Source: Paenibacillus algorifonticola (GTDB taxonomy: Bacteria > Bacillota > Bacilli > Paenibacillales > Paenibacillaceae). Taken from it: a DNA stretch of 34,079 nucleotides. The notes under the pieces are model-generated. The model made no database searches. It saw only the letters and a program-made list of their open reading frames with translations, and was not told the DNA's origin. Position 1 is the stretch's first letter; the number at the start of each line of letters is the position of its first letter. The position numbers were made by a program, and so were the translations under genes. The stretch covers positions 1 through 34,079 of the forward strand of contig NZ_KQ040787.1 in assembly GCF_000971975.1 (NCBI RefSeq), read 5' to 3'. This document shows, piece by piece, positions 1 to 9,599 of this stretch.

Positions 1-203
1 AATTCAGGACCAAGGCCGCTTAACTAATCTTTATTTTTTATACTGTCTACTTGACGGGGTGCAGTTCATAGGCGAAGCAGCCCTTTTCGTCTTTCATTCT
101 TTTTCATCCATTTTCATTATCGTCCATCATCTACTGGATGTTTCCTTAACCATGCAATATAAATCCTAAAACATTGTTATATCTCCGCATGGCTCCAGAA
201 AGC

Positions 204-229
204 TACAATAGCTTTTGTAACCGCTAACA
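204..229 (+). promoter_or_regulatory. cre operator with candidate -10 ahead of the sugar ABC operon
   Basis: TGTAACCGCTAACA at 216-229 matches the CcpA catabolite-responsive element consensus TGWAANCGNTNWCA at every position. It follows a possible -10 TACAAT at 204-209, so CcpA bound here would cover the transcription start and repress the importer when a preferred sugar is present. No convincing -35 is seen. The rest of 1-203 holds nothing I recognise. The match is direct; the regulation is inferred. Confidence 0.65.
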
Positions 230-264
230 ATTCACAAGAAGAAGGTTAAATGGAGGGGAAGCTA

Positions 265-1179
265 TTGAAACAAAGAGCGATGCGGAGGTGGAATTTTAAG
301 CTTGCTTGGCCGTTGCACGTCATGCTCATTCCGGGTATTGTCCTTGTTCTGATCTTTTCATATTTGCCCATGCTGGGACTCGTCATGGCCTTTCAGGATT
401 ACAAGCCGCAGCTTGGATTTTTGGAATCCGAATGGATCGGGCTGGAAAATTTCAAGCTGATGTTTGAATATCCGGACGCAAGGCAAGTCATTTGGAACAC
501 GCTGCTGATCGCGGGCATCAAAATTGTAGCGCATCTCATCGTTCCATTCGTTTTTGCGCTGCTGCTGAATGAAGTACGTAAAATGCTGTTTAAACGGTTT
601 GTTCAAACGCTCGTATATTTGCCCCACTTTTTGTCTTGGGTCATTCTGGGGGGCATTTTACTCGATATGCTCTCTACAGATGGCGGGCTTGTCAATCAGC
701 TGCTTGGGGTGTTTGGGATCGAGCCGATTTTTTTCCTTGGCGATGGGAATTGGTTTAGATTTACGGTCATTGTCAGCGATGTATGGAAGGATTTTGGCTT
801 CTCGACCATTATCTTTCTAGCGGCGCTTGCGGGCGTTAATCCCGAGTATTATGAAGCGGCGCTCATTGATGGAGCGAATCGCTGGCGTCAGACGCTTTCG
901 ATTACGATTCCAGCTATTTTGCCCATTACGATTGTGGTCGCGATCTTATCCCTTGGCAACGTTTTGAATGCCGGCTTCGATCAGATTTTTAATCTATACA
1001 ACCCGCTTGTTTATGAAAAAGGAGATATCATCGACACCTATGTTTACAGAGTAGGTTTGCTAGGCGGCGATTTTGGTTTCGGTACAGCGGTAGGCGTGTT
1101 CAAATCGCTAGTTAGCTTCATTTTGATTATTATTTCATACAGGCTAGCCTACAAGCTGGCCAATTATCGAATTTTTTAA
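265..1179 (+). CDS. Sugar ABC transporter permease, LplB-like
   Basis: Inner-membrane permease of a carbohydrate ABC importer of the Bacillus LplB/YteP type. About six hydrophobic segments are visible, the first at roughly residues 18-40. The cytoplasmic loop that contacts the ATPase (EAA loop) reads EAALIDGANRWRQ near two-thirds of the length. The TTG start at 265 is preferred because GGAGGGG at 252-258 sits six bases ahead of it; an ATG at 250 in the same frame has only a weak AAGAAGG site. The product begins MKQRAMRRW and has 304 residues, normal for the family. It is followed after 12 bases by a second permease and then a binding protein. No ATPase gene is present, as is usual for these clusters, which share an MsmX-type ATPase. 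The substrate cannot be read from sequence. Confidence 0.93.
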   Translation: MKQRAMRRWNFKLAWPLHVMLIPGIVLVLIFSYLPMLGLVMAFQDYKPQLGFLESEWIGLENFKLMFEYPDARQVIWNTLLIAGIKIVAHLIVPFVFALLLNEVRKMLFKRFVQTLVYLPHFLSWVILGGILLDMLSTDGGLVNQLLGVFGIEPIFFLGDGNWFRFTVIVSDVWKDFGFSTIIFLAALAGVNPEYYEAALIDGANRWRQTLSITIPAILPITIVVAILSLGNVLNAGFDQIFNLYNPLVYEKGDIIDTYVYRVGLLGGDFGFGTAVGVFKSLVSFILIIISYRLAYKLANYRIF

Positions 1180-1191
1180 GGGGGGAGCGGC

Positions 1192-2073
1192 ATGTTTCAT
1201 CGTTCAATATCTTATCGTATTTTCTCTATATTTAACGCTGTTTTCCTAGCCTTGTTGTCCTTTATTTGTATAGCACCGCTCCTTCATGTGCTTGCGGTAT
1301 CGTTCAGTACCTCTACGGCAGCCGATGCCAATTTGGTTAAGCTATGGCCGGTCGGTTTTTCCCTAGACGCCTATAAGGCTACATTGTCGAATGTTTTTTT
1401 TATCGGCTCCTTTGGAAACTCAATTATTCGAACGGTGCTTGGCACAGCGATTGCGCTCTCCTTGTCGATTCTGATTGGCTACGCTTTGTCCAAAGAGAGC
1501 TCAGAATTCAGGGGCAGAAATATGTATGCATGGTTTTTCATATTTACAATGCTGTTTAGCGGCGGGCTGATTCCCGGTTATATCGTTGTACAAAAGCTGG
1601 GACTGCTGAATACGGTATGGGCACTTGTTCTTCCGGGAGCGGTTAGCGTTTATAATACGATTTTGCTGATGAATTTTTTCCGCACATCGGTCCCGAAAGC
1701 GCTGGAGGAAGCGGCGTTTATAGATGGAGCAGGCCACTTTCGCGCATTATGGCAAATTTATTTGCCGATATCGCTCCCATCGCTGGCAACGATCGGCCTC
1801 TTTACAATGGTTGGTCATTGGAACGCTTGGTTCGATGGACTTATTTATATGACTCATACCGAAAAGTATCCTATGTCTACGCTTTTGCAGACGATTGTAG
1901 TCCAGCGGGACTTAAGCAGCATGAGCGTCAATGCGGATGAAATGAAGGAGCTATCGAACCGAACCGTGAAAACGGCGCAGATTTTTATTGCCACCCTGCC
2001 GATTATTATCGTTTATCCGTTTCTGCAAAGATTTTTCGTTAAAGGGATAGTGCTTGGTTCCGTGAAGGAATAG
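1192..2073 (+). CDS. Sugar ABC transporter permease, LplC/YtcP-like
   Basis: Second membrane subunit of the importer, of the LplC/YtcP (MalG-like) family, 293 residues. Hydrophobic helices are spread along the protein (about residues 15-38, 80-100, 112-133, 145-165, 185-210 and 262-282). The ATPase-contact loop reads EEAAFIDGAGHFRALW. A GGGGAG site six bases upstream supports the ATG at 1192. It lies 12 bases after the LplB-like gene and 62 bases before the solute-binding protein gene, consistent with one transcript. The two permeases should form a heterodimer. Confidence 0.93.
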   Translation: MFHRSISYRIFSIFNAVFLALLSFICIAPLLHVLAVSFSTSTAADANLVKLWPVGFSLDAYKATLSNVFFIGSFGNSIIRTVLGTAIALSLSILIGYALSKESSEFRGRNMYAWFFIFTMLFSGGLIPGYIVVQKLGLLNTVWALVLPGAVSVYNTILLMNFFRTSVPKALEEAAFIDGAGHFRALWQIYLPISLPSLATIGLFTMVGHWNAWFDGLIYMTHTEKYPMSTLLQTIVVQRDLSSMSVNADEMKELSNRTVKTAQIFIATLPIIIVYPFLQRFFVKGIVLGSVKE

Positions 2074-2135
2074 AACAAGCGTTAGCTGCATGGATAGTGT
2101 GAAAGCTAAACAATTAAATAAGGGGAGTGTCCACA

Positions 2136-3836
2136 ATGAATAAAAGCTGGAGAAAAACGACCGCTTTATGGAGCGTTTTAATGCTGGGTATGACTGCTAT
2201 GACAGCGTGCTCATCGGCAGTAAATAAGGAAGCGTCAAGCAATGCGTCGCAGACGCAAGCTGTGGCCATCGCAGATGATGCGATCAAAGCGGGCAAATAT
2301 GAGGAGCCGGTTAAAATCAATATCGTTCGTCAGATGACCTCTGACGTCAAATTCCGTGACGGGGAAGACATCAACAATAATCCTCATGTCCAGTGGGCCA
2401 AGGATACGTTCAATATTGATCTCAATTATTTATGGACGGCCGACAGCAGCGCGATTGATACGAAAATCCGCTTGATTTTGTCCGCAAACGAGGATCTTCC
2501 AGATATTATTCAATATCGGGGCTCCCAGGATGTTGTTGACGCATTAATTGACTCTGGCAAGTTCGCTGAGGTTGGAGACCTGTTCGACAAATATGCGGGG
2601 GATGCCTACAAAGCAGCGATGGCGGAGGACGAAACGGTCTGGTATCCTTATGTTCGTGATGGAAAGCGGTACGCGCTTCCGATTCTCGATTACTCCAATA
2701 ATAATGACACCGTTTTATGGATCAGGGATGATTGGATGAAAAAGTTGAATTTGAAGGCGCCGCAAACGATCGAAGAGATGGAAAAGATGATGGAGCTGTT
2801 CACGAGTGGTGATCCAGACGGCAATGGCAAGAAGGACACCGTAGGGCTGGCTGTTGGCTTGAAAAATGGCATGAACACATGGGGACTGGCAGATGCGGAC
2901 TTCCTGTTCGGCGCTTACGGTGCGATGCCGGGGCAGTGGAATTTGGATGCCGCTACAGGCAAGCTTGTTTACGGCTCGATTGGGCCGGAAGTGAAGACGG
3001 TGCTTGCGAAGCTGAAGGAGTGGATGGAGAAGGGCTACATTCACAAGGAAGCGGGATTGCATGATGAGGGCAAGGCTGCTGAATTATTTTCATCAGGCAA
3101 GGCTGGAATCGTTGCTGCTCCCTATTGGGCTGGAGGCTGGCCGCTGCCAGCGGTTAAAGAGGTGGATAAAAATGCCGACTACAGTGCATACCCTCTGCCT
3201 GCGGGGCCGGATGGGAAAATTGGACGCAGCAAATCGGGTACGGGCAATGGGGTTGTTTTAATCAATAAGGACTTCAAGCACCCGGAAGCATTTTTTATGT
3301 ATGCCAACCTTTTATATGAGCAGCAGGGCAATCCGCAGGCGGGAAGTCCGTTTGAATACGGTTTTAAAGAGGGCTATGATTTTATGCTGCAGGATGGGAA
3401 GCCGGTCTGGGATGGAGACAAGTTTCCGGCTGACAAGCCGCTTATGAATGTTGAGAAATATACGCTGCTGTTTGATGGAGCCCGCATCCCCTCTCTGGTC
3501 ATGAAGACGATGAGCGATCTGGCGAGTGGCAAGGAGCCGGCGACGGCGTTCGAGCAGAAGCAGTCCAGAGAGCCGGATAAAAATATTAACGCGGGTGCTG
3601 TCAACTACAGCCAGCGGGAATATGCGATGCCTAATTTGTATATTGGCTCTCCAACCAAAACCTACAAGAAGCGCTGGGATTTCCTGAACAAAAGCGAAAA
3701 GGAAACGTTTAATAAAATCATTTATGGCGGCAGTCCGATTGATGCCTTTGACGCATTCGTCACGCAGTGGAAAGCTTCTGCTGGGGATACCATTACGGAA
3801 GAGGTTAATGAATGGTATGCTACTGTTCAAAAATAA
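2136..3836 (+). CDS. Extracellular sugar-binding lipoprotein, LplA/YtcQ-like
   Basis: Solute-binding component of the importer, anchored outside the membrane as a lipoprotein. The N-terminus MNKSWRKTTALWSVLM is a basic then hydrophobic signal peptide ending in a lipobox MTAC about residue 25. The mature protein of ~540 residues is the large type typical of Paenibacillus LplA-like proteins for oligosaccharides or complex glycans. The ATG at 2136 is chosen over an in-frame GTG at 2127 because AAGGGGAG ends at 2126, eight to nine bases ahead. Motifs such as DPDGNGKKD resemble the calcium-like loop often seen in this family. The substrate is not predictable. A kinase and regulator gene follow. 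Confidence 0.92.
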   Translation: MNKSWRKTTALWSVLMLGMTAMTACSSAVNKEASSNASQTQAVAIADDAIKAGKYEEPVKINIVRQMTSDVKFRDGEDINNNPHVQWAKDTFNIDLNYLWTADSSAIDTKIRLILSANEDLPDIIQYRGSQDVVDALIDSGKFAEVGDLFDKYAGDAYKAAMAEDETVWYPYVRDGKRYALPILDYSNNNDTVLWIRDDWMKKLNLKAPQTIEEMEKMMELFTSGDPDGNGKKDTVGLAVGLKNGMNTWGLADADFLFGAYGAMPGQWNLDAATGKLVYGSIGPEVKTVLAKLKEWMEKGYIHKEAGLHDEGKAAELFSSGKAGIVAAPYWAGGWPLPAVKEVDKNADYSAYPLPAGPDGKIGRSKSGTGNGVVLINKDFKHPEAFFMYANLLYEQQGNPQAGSPFEYGFKEGYDFMLQDGKPVWDGDKFPADKPLMNVEKYTLLFDGARIPSLVMKTMSDLASGKEPATAFEQKQSREPDKNINAGAVNYSQREYAMPNLYIGSPTKTYKKRWDFLNKSEKETFNKIIYGGSPIDAFDAFVTQWKASAGDTITEEVNEWYATVQK

Positions 3837-3862
3837 GTAATCCAACATAACGTCAAGTACGC

Positions 3863-3908
3863 AAGAGAAGCGTCCGTTCCCTGAGGAGGGGAATATGGCG
3901 CTTCTCTT
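3863..3908 (+). terminator. Stem-loop between binding-protein gene and kinase gene
   Basis: AAGAGAAGCG (3863-3872) is perfectly complementary to CGCTTCTCTT (3899-3908), and inside it TTCCC pairs with GGGAA. The T content after the stem is weak, so this is more likely a partial terminator or mRNA-processing site that sets transporter expression above kinase expression than a full stop. Confidence 0.45.
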
Positions 3909-3930
3909 TCTCAGGAAGGAAGGCTCCGTA

Positions 3931-5606
3931 ATGGAGAAATCAAATATTTTCAAAAAAATATTAGCCATTATGGGGCTGCTGCTCATCCCTATTATCGGCT
4001 TGTATTCCTATTCGAACCAAATAAGCATTAAGGTCGTAGAGGAGCAAATCAGGCAAAACAGCGGGGACAAGCTTTCTTTTTTCGTTCAGCAGATTGATGC
4101 TGAATTCGATCAGTATATGATTTCAGTCAATAATTTAGCCATTGAGCCACTAGTACGAGCATTTATAACACTGCCCTCCTCCAGCACGAATTCCGAGCTG
4201 TTTGAGGCCAAGCTGAGCGTGCAGGAGGATCTGGAGATTAAAGGGAAGGCAGGCATTCTGCAGCGCGCTTATACGTTATATGCGCCGCGTTCAGGGGAAG
4301 TGGTCAGTACGCACGGTTCTATTTCCTATAAGCAAATGTTTGTCGATACGGTGCATAAAGGTGAGCTTAAGCCTTTCATTTGGACTTACTCGGTGGAGGA
4401 CAACAGCCGGATACCGAACGCTTTCGTTTATCGGATTGTGGAGCCACTGTTCGTTTATGAGGAGCTTGAGCAGGCTCTGGCGACCCTTTTTTATATCATG
4501 AAAATGACGCCCCAATCGTTGCGCGTACAGCGGACATGGAGCGAATTAATGAACTGCTGCCTTTGTTTGAGAAGTATAAGGAGGAGGTCAAGCAAGGGAC
4601 TTTTCTGGCATCGCTGCAAAATAAAAAGTATATGATCCTTTACGCTAAATCGGAGGCTACAGGATGGTATTTAATCGAATATATGCCGCTGGAGAGCATT
4701 CTTTCTCCGATAACCTCCAGCCGAAATTGGTTCTGGCTCTCGCTCAGTCTAATTTTGCTCATAAGCGTGTTATCCGCATTTTTGCTTTATCGTAATGTCC
4801 AGGTCCCGATCCGGGAGCTGTATTTGGCCGCCAAGCGGCTGCGCAGGGGTGATTATGCTGTACGCGTCGGCAGCCGCAAGCATGACGAATTCGGTTATTT
4901 ATTTGAGCAGTTCAATATGATGAGCGAGCAAATCCAGCATTTAATCAACAGCATTTATGCGGAGAAGCTGCGTGCCAGAGAAGCTACGCTGAAGCAGCTG
5001 CAATCGCAAATTAATCCTCATTTCCTGTATAATTGCTTATTTTTCATTAAAAATATGACGCGCATTGGCGAACGGAACGCGGTAATGGCGATGGCGGTCA
5101 AGCTTGGCGACTATTACCGCTATACGACCCATGTAGATCAGCAGGAAACGACGCTGCGCGAGGAAATCAAGCTGATCGACAACTATTTGTCGATTCAAAA
5201 TATGAGAATGGACCGCATCCACTTCCAAATTGAAATTCCGGATGCCATGCTGGAGCTAAAGCTGCCAAGGCTGATTGTACAGCCGATTATTGAAAATGCC
5301 ATTATTCATGGCATAGAGCCAAGAGAAGGGGCAGGCATGATTAGGGTTACTGGCTTAATCGACGAGCAAGGATATGAAATTGTATGTGAAGATGATGGTG
5401 TGGGTCTCAGTGAGCAGGAGCTGCTGCGGCTGCGGCAGAAAATAAGCTCTAATGCAGGGCTCGACGAGGGCTGCGGCCTGCGCAATGTCCATCAGCGGCT
5501 TGTTCATAAATACGGCGGAGCGTCTGGCCTTACATTGGAACAGTCCACTGAAGGGGGCCTTCGCGCAACGATTAGATGGATTGTTCTCTTAAGCGAGCGT
5601 GAGTGA
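3931..5606 (+). pseudogene. YesM-type sensor histidine kinase, interrupted by a -1 frameshift
   Basis: Membrane sensor kinase expected to sense sugar outside the cell and phosphorylate the regulator encoded next. It starts at ATG 3931 (MEKSNIFKK) with AGGAAGG upstream. Helix 1 is at about residues 9-30, then an extracellular sensing domain. The frame breaks close to a T6 run at 4487-4492. The first frame runs into unrelated sequence and stops at 4635; the continuation is in the frame one base back (PFLYHENDAPIVARTADM). The second part has transmembrane helix 2, HAMP, the phospho-acceptor region QINPHFLYN, and HATPase motifs (IIENAIIHGIEP, EDDGVGLS, GCGLRNVHQRL). All domains of a ~560-residue kinase are present across the two frames. 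One missing T would explain the break, either as a real mutation or a sequencing error. Confidence 0.88.
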
Positions 5607-5678
5607 GTGAGTGAGTACGTGCTTGAGCAAAGGCTGCACTCGACCCTGCAATCATTTCAGGAAAAAGGAGATTCGGCC

Positions 5679-7307
5679 ATGTACCAGCTCTTGATCGTTG
5701 ATGATGAACGTTCGGTAGTTGAGGGGGTTGCGGCGACGCTGCTTGAATATGAAATGGCTGATGTTGAAATTCATAAAGCTTTTTCAGCTTCAGATGCGCT
5801 GGCGATTATGCGCAAATACCCAATTGATCTGATGATTACGGATATACGGATGCCGGGCTTTTCCGGTATAGAGCTCATGGAGCGCGTGCGGAAAACGTCT
5901 GGCTCGACCGCCATCATTTTGCTGACAGGCTATGCCGAATTTGAATATGCCAAGCAGGCGCTATTGAGCGGTGCCTCGGATTATTTGCTTAAGCCGGTCA
6001 ACGATGAGGACCTGATTAGCGCGGTAAAGAAAGCATTTCAAGCTGTGCAGAAGGAATGGGAAGCAGCCGTATCGCGTGATAACACACAGCGGGCATTAAG
6101 GGAAAACTTGCCGCTGCTGCAGCGAGACTTGCTGATTGATTTGCTTCAAAATCGATCAATTACACCTGCTGCTTTAGAAAATAGGCTCCAGAAGCTCTCG
6201 CTTCCTTTCTCGCCGGAGCATTCTGTTAGTCTGCTGCTGATCCGACTAGAGGAGCCTTTTATTCAATATGAGTACAATGATCGGGCCTTGCTCGAATATG
6301 CAGTCTGCAATATTGCACAGGAAGTGCTGAGAGATTTTTATCAAATATGGATGTGCAAGGATTCCCGCGACTATTTGGCTGTTGTGGTTCAGGCATTGGA
6401 TGGGAAGGACAGCATGACTGGCGGAATGGCGGAGCAAGAGCTTGGTCGCCGATGCTTGCATATTCAGCAGCAGGTACAGCGTTATTTGAATGGGGCGGTA
6501 TCGATTGTCATAAGTGCTTGGGGAAGATTTCCCAACCATTTGTCTTCCTCCTATCATCATGCGCTTACAGCTTATCTCAAGCATATTGGATCCGGCAGGG
6601 GATTGCTTCTTCCGCTCGGCGAGCAGCGGGTGATGGCGCCTGTCCGTACATTCAAGCATTTGTATGAGCCGCCGCTGCTGCCTGATCTGCTGGAGTCGGG
6701 AAGATGGGATTCCTTCATGGAAAAGCTAAACTTGATTTTCGACGAGCTTGAGAACGATTTCGACGGTTCCGCTGAGCATTCATTGGAGGTCTATTGTGCC
6801 GTTACAGGCACTCTGAGCTTTATTGCGCATAAAAGCGGGTATGGGCTGTTCGATTTTTTTGAACTAGGAGAGCCGCATATGATGGCATTCGAATCTTTAG
6901 GGCAGCAGAGGCTGCTGCGGGATAAGCTGGTTCGATTGGCGGAGAAAATACGCGGAGAACTGGAAAACGAAGCAATGGACAGCCACTCCAGGCTCATAAA
7001 GAAGGTGCAGCGGTTTATTGAAGACCATCTTGCTCATACGATTTCCCTGACGATGATTGCTGAGCATGTTTTTCTCCATCCCGTGTACCTATCCCAAATC
7101 TATAAAGCGGTAACCGATGAAAGCTTGAGCGAGTATATGCAGCGAATACGGATGGAGAAATCAGCCTATTGGCTTCGAAACTCAAAGCTGAAAATTTATG
7201 AAATCGGCAGTAAAGTCGGCTATCAGAATGCGCCTTATTTTATCAAAGTATTCAAGAAGGTGTATGGCATGACCCCGCAGGAATATCGGGAGCTTCATTC
7301 AGTATAA
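5679..7307 (+). CDS. YesN-type response regulator with AraC DNA-binding domain
   Basis: Cytoplasmic partner of the preceding kinase. An N-terminal receiver domain (about residues 1-120) shows the acidic pair in LLIVDDERS, the phosphorylated Asp in LMITDIRMPG and the conserved Lys in YLLKPVND. A long variable middle follows, and the last ~100 residues are an AraC/XylS double helix-turn-helix (from about LIKKVQRFIEDHL to MTPQEYREL). ATG 5679 is preferred because AAAGGAG at 5664-5670 precedes it by eight bases. An in-frame GTG at 5607 directly after the kinase stop lacks its own ribosome site and would add 24 residues. It most likely activates the upstream transporter operon. The 542-residue length is normal for YesN. 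Confidence 0.92.
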   Translation: MYQLLIVDDERSVVEGVAATLLEYEMADVEIHKAFSASDALAIMRKYPIDLMITDIRMPGFSGIELMERVRKTSGSTAIILLTGYAEFEYAKQALLSGASDYLLKPVNDEDLISAVKKAFQAVQKEWEAAVSRDNTQRALRENLPLLQRDLLIDLLQNRSITPAALENRLQKLSLPFSPEHSVSLLLIRLEEPFIQYEYNDRALLEYAVCNIAQEVLRDFYQIWMCKDSRDYLAVVVQALDGKDSMTGGMAEQELGRRCLHIQQQVQRYLNGAVSIVISAWGRFPNHLSSSYHHALTAYLKHIGSGRGLLLPLGEQRVMAPVRTFKHLYEPPLLPDLLESGRWDSFMEKLNLIFDELENDFDGSAEHSLEVYCAVTGTLSFIAHKSGYGLFDFFELGEPHMMAFESLGQQRLLRDKLVRLAEKIRGELENEAMDSHSRLIKKVQRFIEDHLAHTISLTMIAEHVFLHPVYLSQIYKAVTDESLSEYMQRIRMEKSAYWLRNSKLKIYEIGSKVGYQNAPYFIKVFKKVYGMTPQEYRELHSV

Positions 7308-7351
7308 GCTGCGGCGTCTCTTGCAGAAAATGAAATAGTTCGTAACAGCAA

Positions 7352-7384
7352 CAACGCGCGCCGGTTGAGTACCGGCGCGCGTTG
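7352..7384. terminator. Bidirectional terminator between convergent genes
   Basis: CAACGCGCGCCGGT (7352-7365) and ACCGGCGCGCGTTG (7371-7384) form a perfect 14-bp stem with a 5-base loop, between the regulator gene and the convergent MFS gene. The T-run on either side is poor, so termination strength is uncertain, but stem and position are clear. Confidence 0.75.
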
Positions 7385-7413
7385 GCTGCTTTTAGTCTAG
7401 CACAAAATTTCGG

Positions 7414-8685
7414 CTACAGCTCTGCTTTCAAAGCAATAGGTTTCACGAAAAAGATGACACCAACGGCTCCAATAATCGCTAATGCTCCTGCAGTCAGGAA
7501 GGCGCTGGTGAAATGTCCCGTATACTGCACGATAAACCCGGTAACGGTAGGTGCGATAATACCTGAAATATTCGCTAAGGCATGAACAAATCCGGTTACG
7601 CCTCCGACTTTATCGCCTTTGACATTGTCTGATATGATCGACCAGTAAGAGGTGGAGGTCATATACATAAAGAAAATGCCACAAGCCATTAAAGTTACAG
7701 CGCTAACTGGCGTTTGAACTAATCCAGCAAATGCGATACAGATGGAGGAAAGCAATAAACCGCTTACAAGAACGATTTTGCGAGAGAGTAATAATTTATT
7801 AGTTTTTCGATATAAATAGTCGGATAAAACCCCGCTTAATAACAACCCGCAAAAGCCAACCAGCCATGGAATAGTGGAAGCGATACTCATTTCCTTGATG
7901 CTCAGTCCTTTATCCATTGACAGATAGCTAGGGAACCAAGTCATAAAGAAATAGAGAATGTAGTTGAATCCGAAAAAGGCTAATGCTGTAAAAAGAATAG
8001 TCGGCTGTTTAATAAAATAAGAAAGCGATACTTTTTCACCCTTGCTGTCTTTAGAATTTGCAAAAGCAGCAGTCGGCTCTTGCATCTCATCTATTTCTTC
8101 TTGGGCTGCCTTCGGATGCTGGGAAGGCTTGTCTGTGACCAGCTTCATCCAGAACACTGTCCAAATTAGGCCTATTACCGCAAGTACGATGAAAGAAAGC
8201 TTCCAGTGCCAGTACAAGGCGATAATGCCAACGATCGGTCCGGCTAATGCTCCGCCTAGCGGATTTCCGGAGAAAGAAATGCCGACAGCTCTAGCGCGCT
8301 GCTTGGCAGGAACCCAGTTGCTGATTGTTTTATTGGTTGCCGAGCCCAAAGGCCCTTCACCCAGCCCGAATAGCATCCGAATAATAAAGAGGGACACAAA
8401 GTTGAATGCCGCAATGGTCAGTCCACAGAAGATGGACCAGATAGTCATAGAGGCTCCGAATATTTTTCTAGGGCCATAAATATCAGAGAGGTATCCGCCA
8501 ACAAAATTAAACAGCGCGTAGCCAATAGAGAAGCTGCTGAAAATAAAACCGAGCTGGATGCTGTCAATCCCGTACTCCTCTGTAATAAACGGCGCCGCAA
8601 CCGAGAAGGCAGCACGGTCGACATAGTTGATAACTCCTGCGAGGAATAGCATAAGGACCACGAACCAACGAATCTTTTTGAACAT
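7414..8685 (-). CDS. MFS transporter for sugar acids (anion:cation symporter family)
   Basis: Twelve-helix major facilitator protein of 423 residues, related to the hexuronate/glucarate/galactonate symporters (ExuT, GarP, DgoT type). The first helix follows MFKKIRWFVV, with NYVDRAAFSVAAPFI shortly after, a signature of this family. The loop after helix 2 reads GGYLSDIYGPRK, the MFS motif A. A GGGGAG site lies eight bases before the ATG. It is the last gene of the minus-strand operon, 40 bases after the SDR gene. Given its neighbours it probably imports the aldonate or uronate that the operon degrades; the exact substrate is inferred only to class. Confidence 0.9.
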   Translation of the reverse strand: MFKKIRWFVVLMLFLAGVINYVDRAAFSVAAPFITEEYGIDSIQLGFIFSSFSIGYALFNFVGGYLSDIYGPRKIFGASMTIWSIFCGLTIAAFNFVSLFIIRMLFGLGEGPLGSATNKTISNWVPAKQRARAVGISFSGNPLGGALAGPIVGIIALYWHWKLSFIVLAVIGLIWTVFWMKLVTDKPSQHPKAAQEEIDEMQEPTAAFANSKDSKGEKVSLSYFIKQPTILFTALAFFGFNYILYFFMTWFPSYLSMDKGLSIKEMSIASTIPWLVGFCGLLLSGVLSDYLYRKTNKLLLSRKIVLVSGLLLSSICIAFAGLVQTPVSAVTLMACGIFFMYMTSTSYWSIISDNVKGDKVGGVTGFVHALANISGIIAPTVTGFIVQYTGHFTSAFLTAGALAIIGAVGVIFFVKPIALKAEL

Positions 8686-8725
8686 AGTGGCTCTCCCCTA
8701 ACTGGATGAAGTAATTACAAGGCTG

Positions 8726-9574
8726 TTACACACCGGAATAAGCCATAAAGCCGCCATCTACTGGCACCGTAATGCCGGTGACAAAACCGGACTTTGTCTC
8801 ATCGACAAGCCAGAGCAGGGTACCCAGCAGATCCTCTGGTTTTCCGAAGCGGCGCATGGGAGTATGGGTAATAATTTTGTTGGAACGCTCGGTGAGCGAT
8901 CCATCCTCTTGAAGCAGCAGATTGCGGTTTTGATCGGTCAGGAAAAAGCCTGGTGCGATGGCATTTACCCGAATGCCTGCATCGGCCAGATGGACCGCAA
9001 GCCACTGGGTCACATTATCGATTGCTGCTTTTGCTGCACTGTAGGCCGGAACTTTGGTTGCCGGTGTTGGAGCAGCCATGGAGGAAATATTAATGATAGT
9101 AGCCCCCGGACGCTGAAGCATCGATTTTCCGAAAATTTGCGAAGGTATCCACGAGCCTAATAAGTTTAAATCTACAACATAGCTGAACCCTTCGGGCGTT
9201 ATATCGAAAAAGCTGGTGACATCCTTATTGTCGACATCTTCCTGACGAAATGTTTCAAAGGTTGTATTGCCTTTCGGGTGTCCGCCTCCTGCACCATTAA
9301 TGAGAATATCGCACGGGCCAAATGCCTCTTCAACTTGATGTCGGGCCTTCTCAACACTTGCAGCATCGGTTACATCGCAGCCAACAGCGATAGCTGTTCC
9401 ACCTGCTTCACGGATGCGCTCGGCAACGGCTTGGCCTTTCGCCTCTGTCCGGTTCAAGATGGCGACCCGGACGCCATGACGGCCCAGCTCTTCAGCCATC
9501 GCTCCGCACAAAATGCCGCTGCCCCCTGTAATGACAGCTACTCGTCCTTGCAATAGCGTTTGTTGCTCTTCCAT
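8726..9574 (-). CDS. uxuB: SDR-family D-mannonate oxidoreductase (fructuronate reductase)
   Basis: Short-chain dehydrogenase of 282 residues. It shows the NAD(P)-binding [16 protein letters not shown] near residue 16, the NGAGG motif, a catalytic Ser in INISSMAA and the YxxxK motif in YSAAKAAID. The insertion that includes [18 protein letters not shown] is characteristic of the Bacillus YjmF-type D-mannonate oxidoreductases, which interconvert D-fructuronate and D-mannonate. GGAGGAA lies six bases before the ATG. It sits 25 bases after the isomerase gene in the operon. The family call is strong; action on another keto-uronate such as tagaturonate cannot be excluded. Confidence 0.82.
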   Translation of the reverse strand: MEEQQTLLQGRVAVITGGSGILCGAMAEELGRHGVRVAILNRTEAKGQAVAERIREAGGTAIAVGCDVTDAASVEKARHQVEEAFGPCDILINGAGGGHPKGNTTFETFRQEDVDNKDVTSFFDITPEGFSYVVDLNLLGSWIPSQIFGKSMLQRPGATIINISSMAAPTPATKVPAYSAAKAAIDNVTQWLAVHLADAGIRVNAIAPGFFLTDQNRNLLLQEDGSLTERSNKIITHTPMRRFGKPEDLLGTLLWLVDETKSGFVTGITVPVDGGFMAYSGV

Positions 9575-9599
9575 CGCTTATTCCTCCAATGAGTCAAAT

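Noticed and set aside
4487..4493. Programmed -1 frameshift in the kinase gene
   Set aside because: The T-run is near the switch but the in-phase heptamer does not fit X-XXY-YYZ and no clear downstream stimulatory structure was noticed; mutation or sequence error is simpler.
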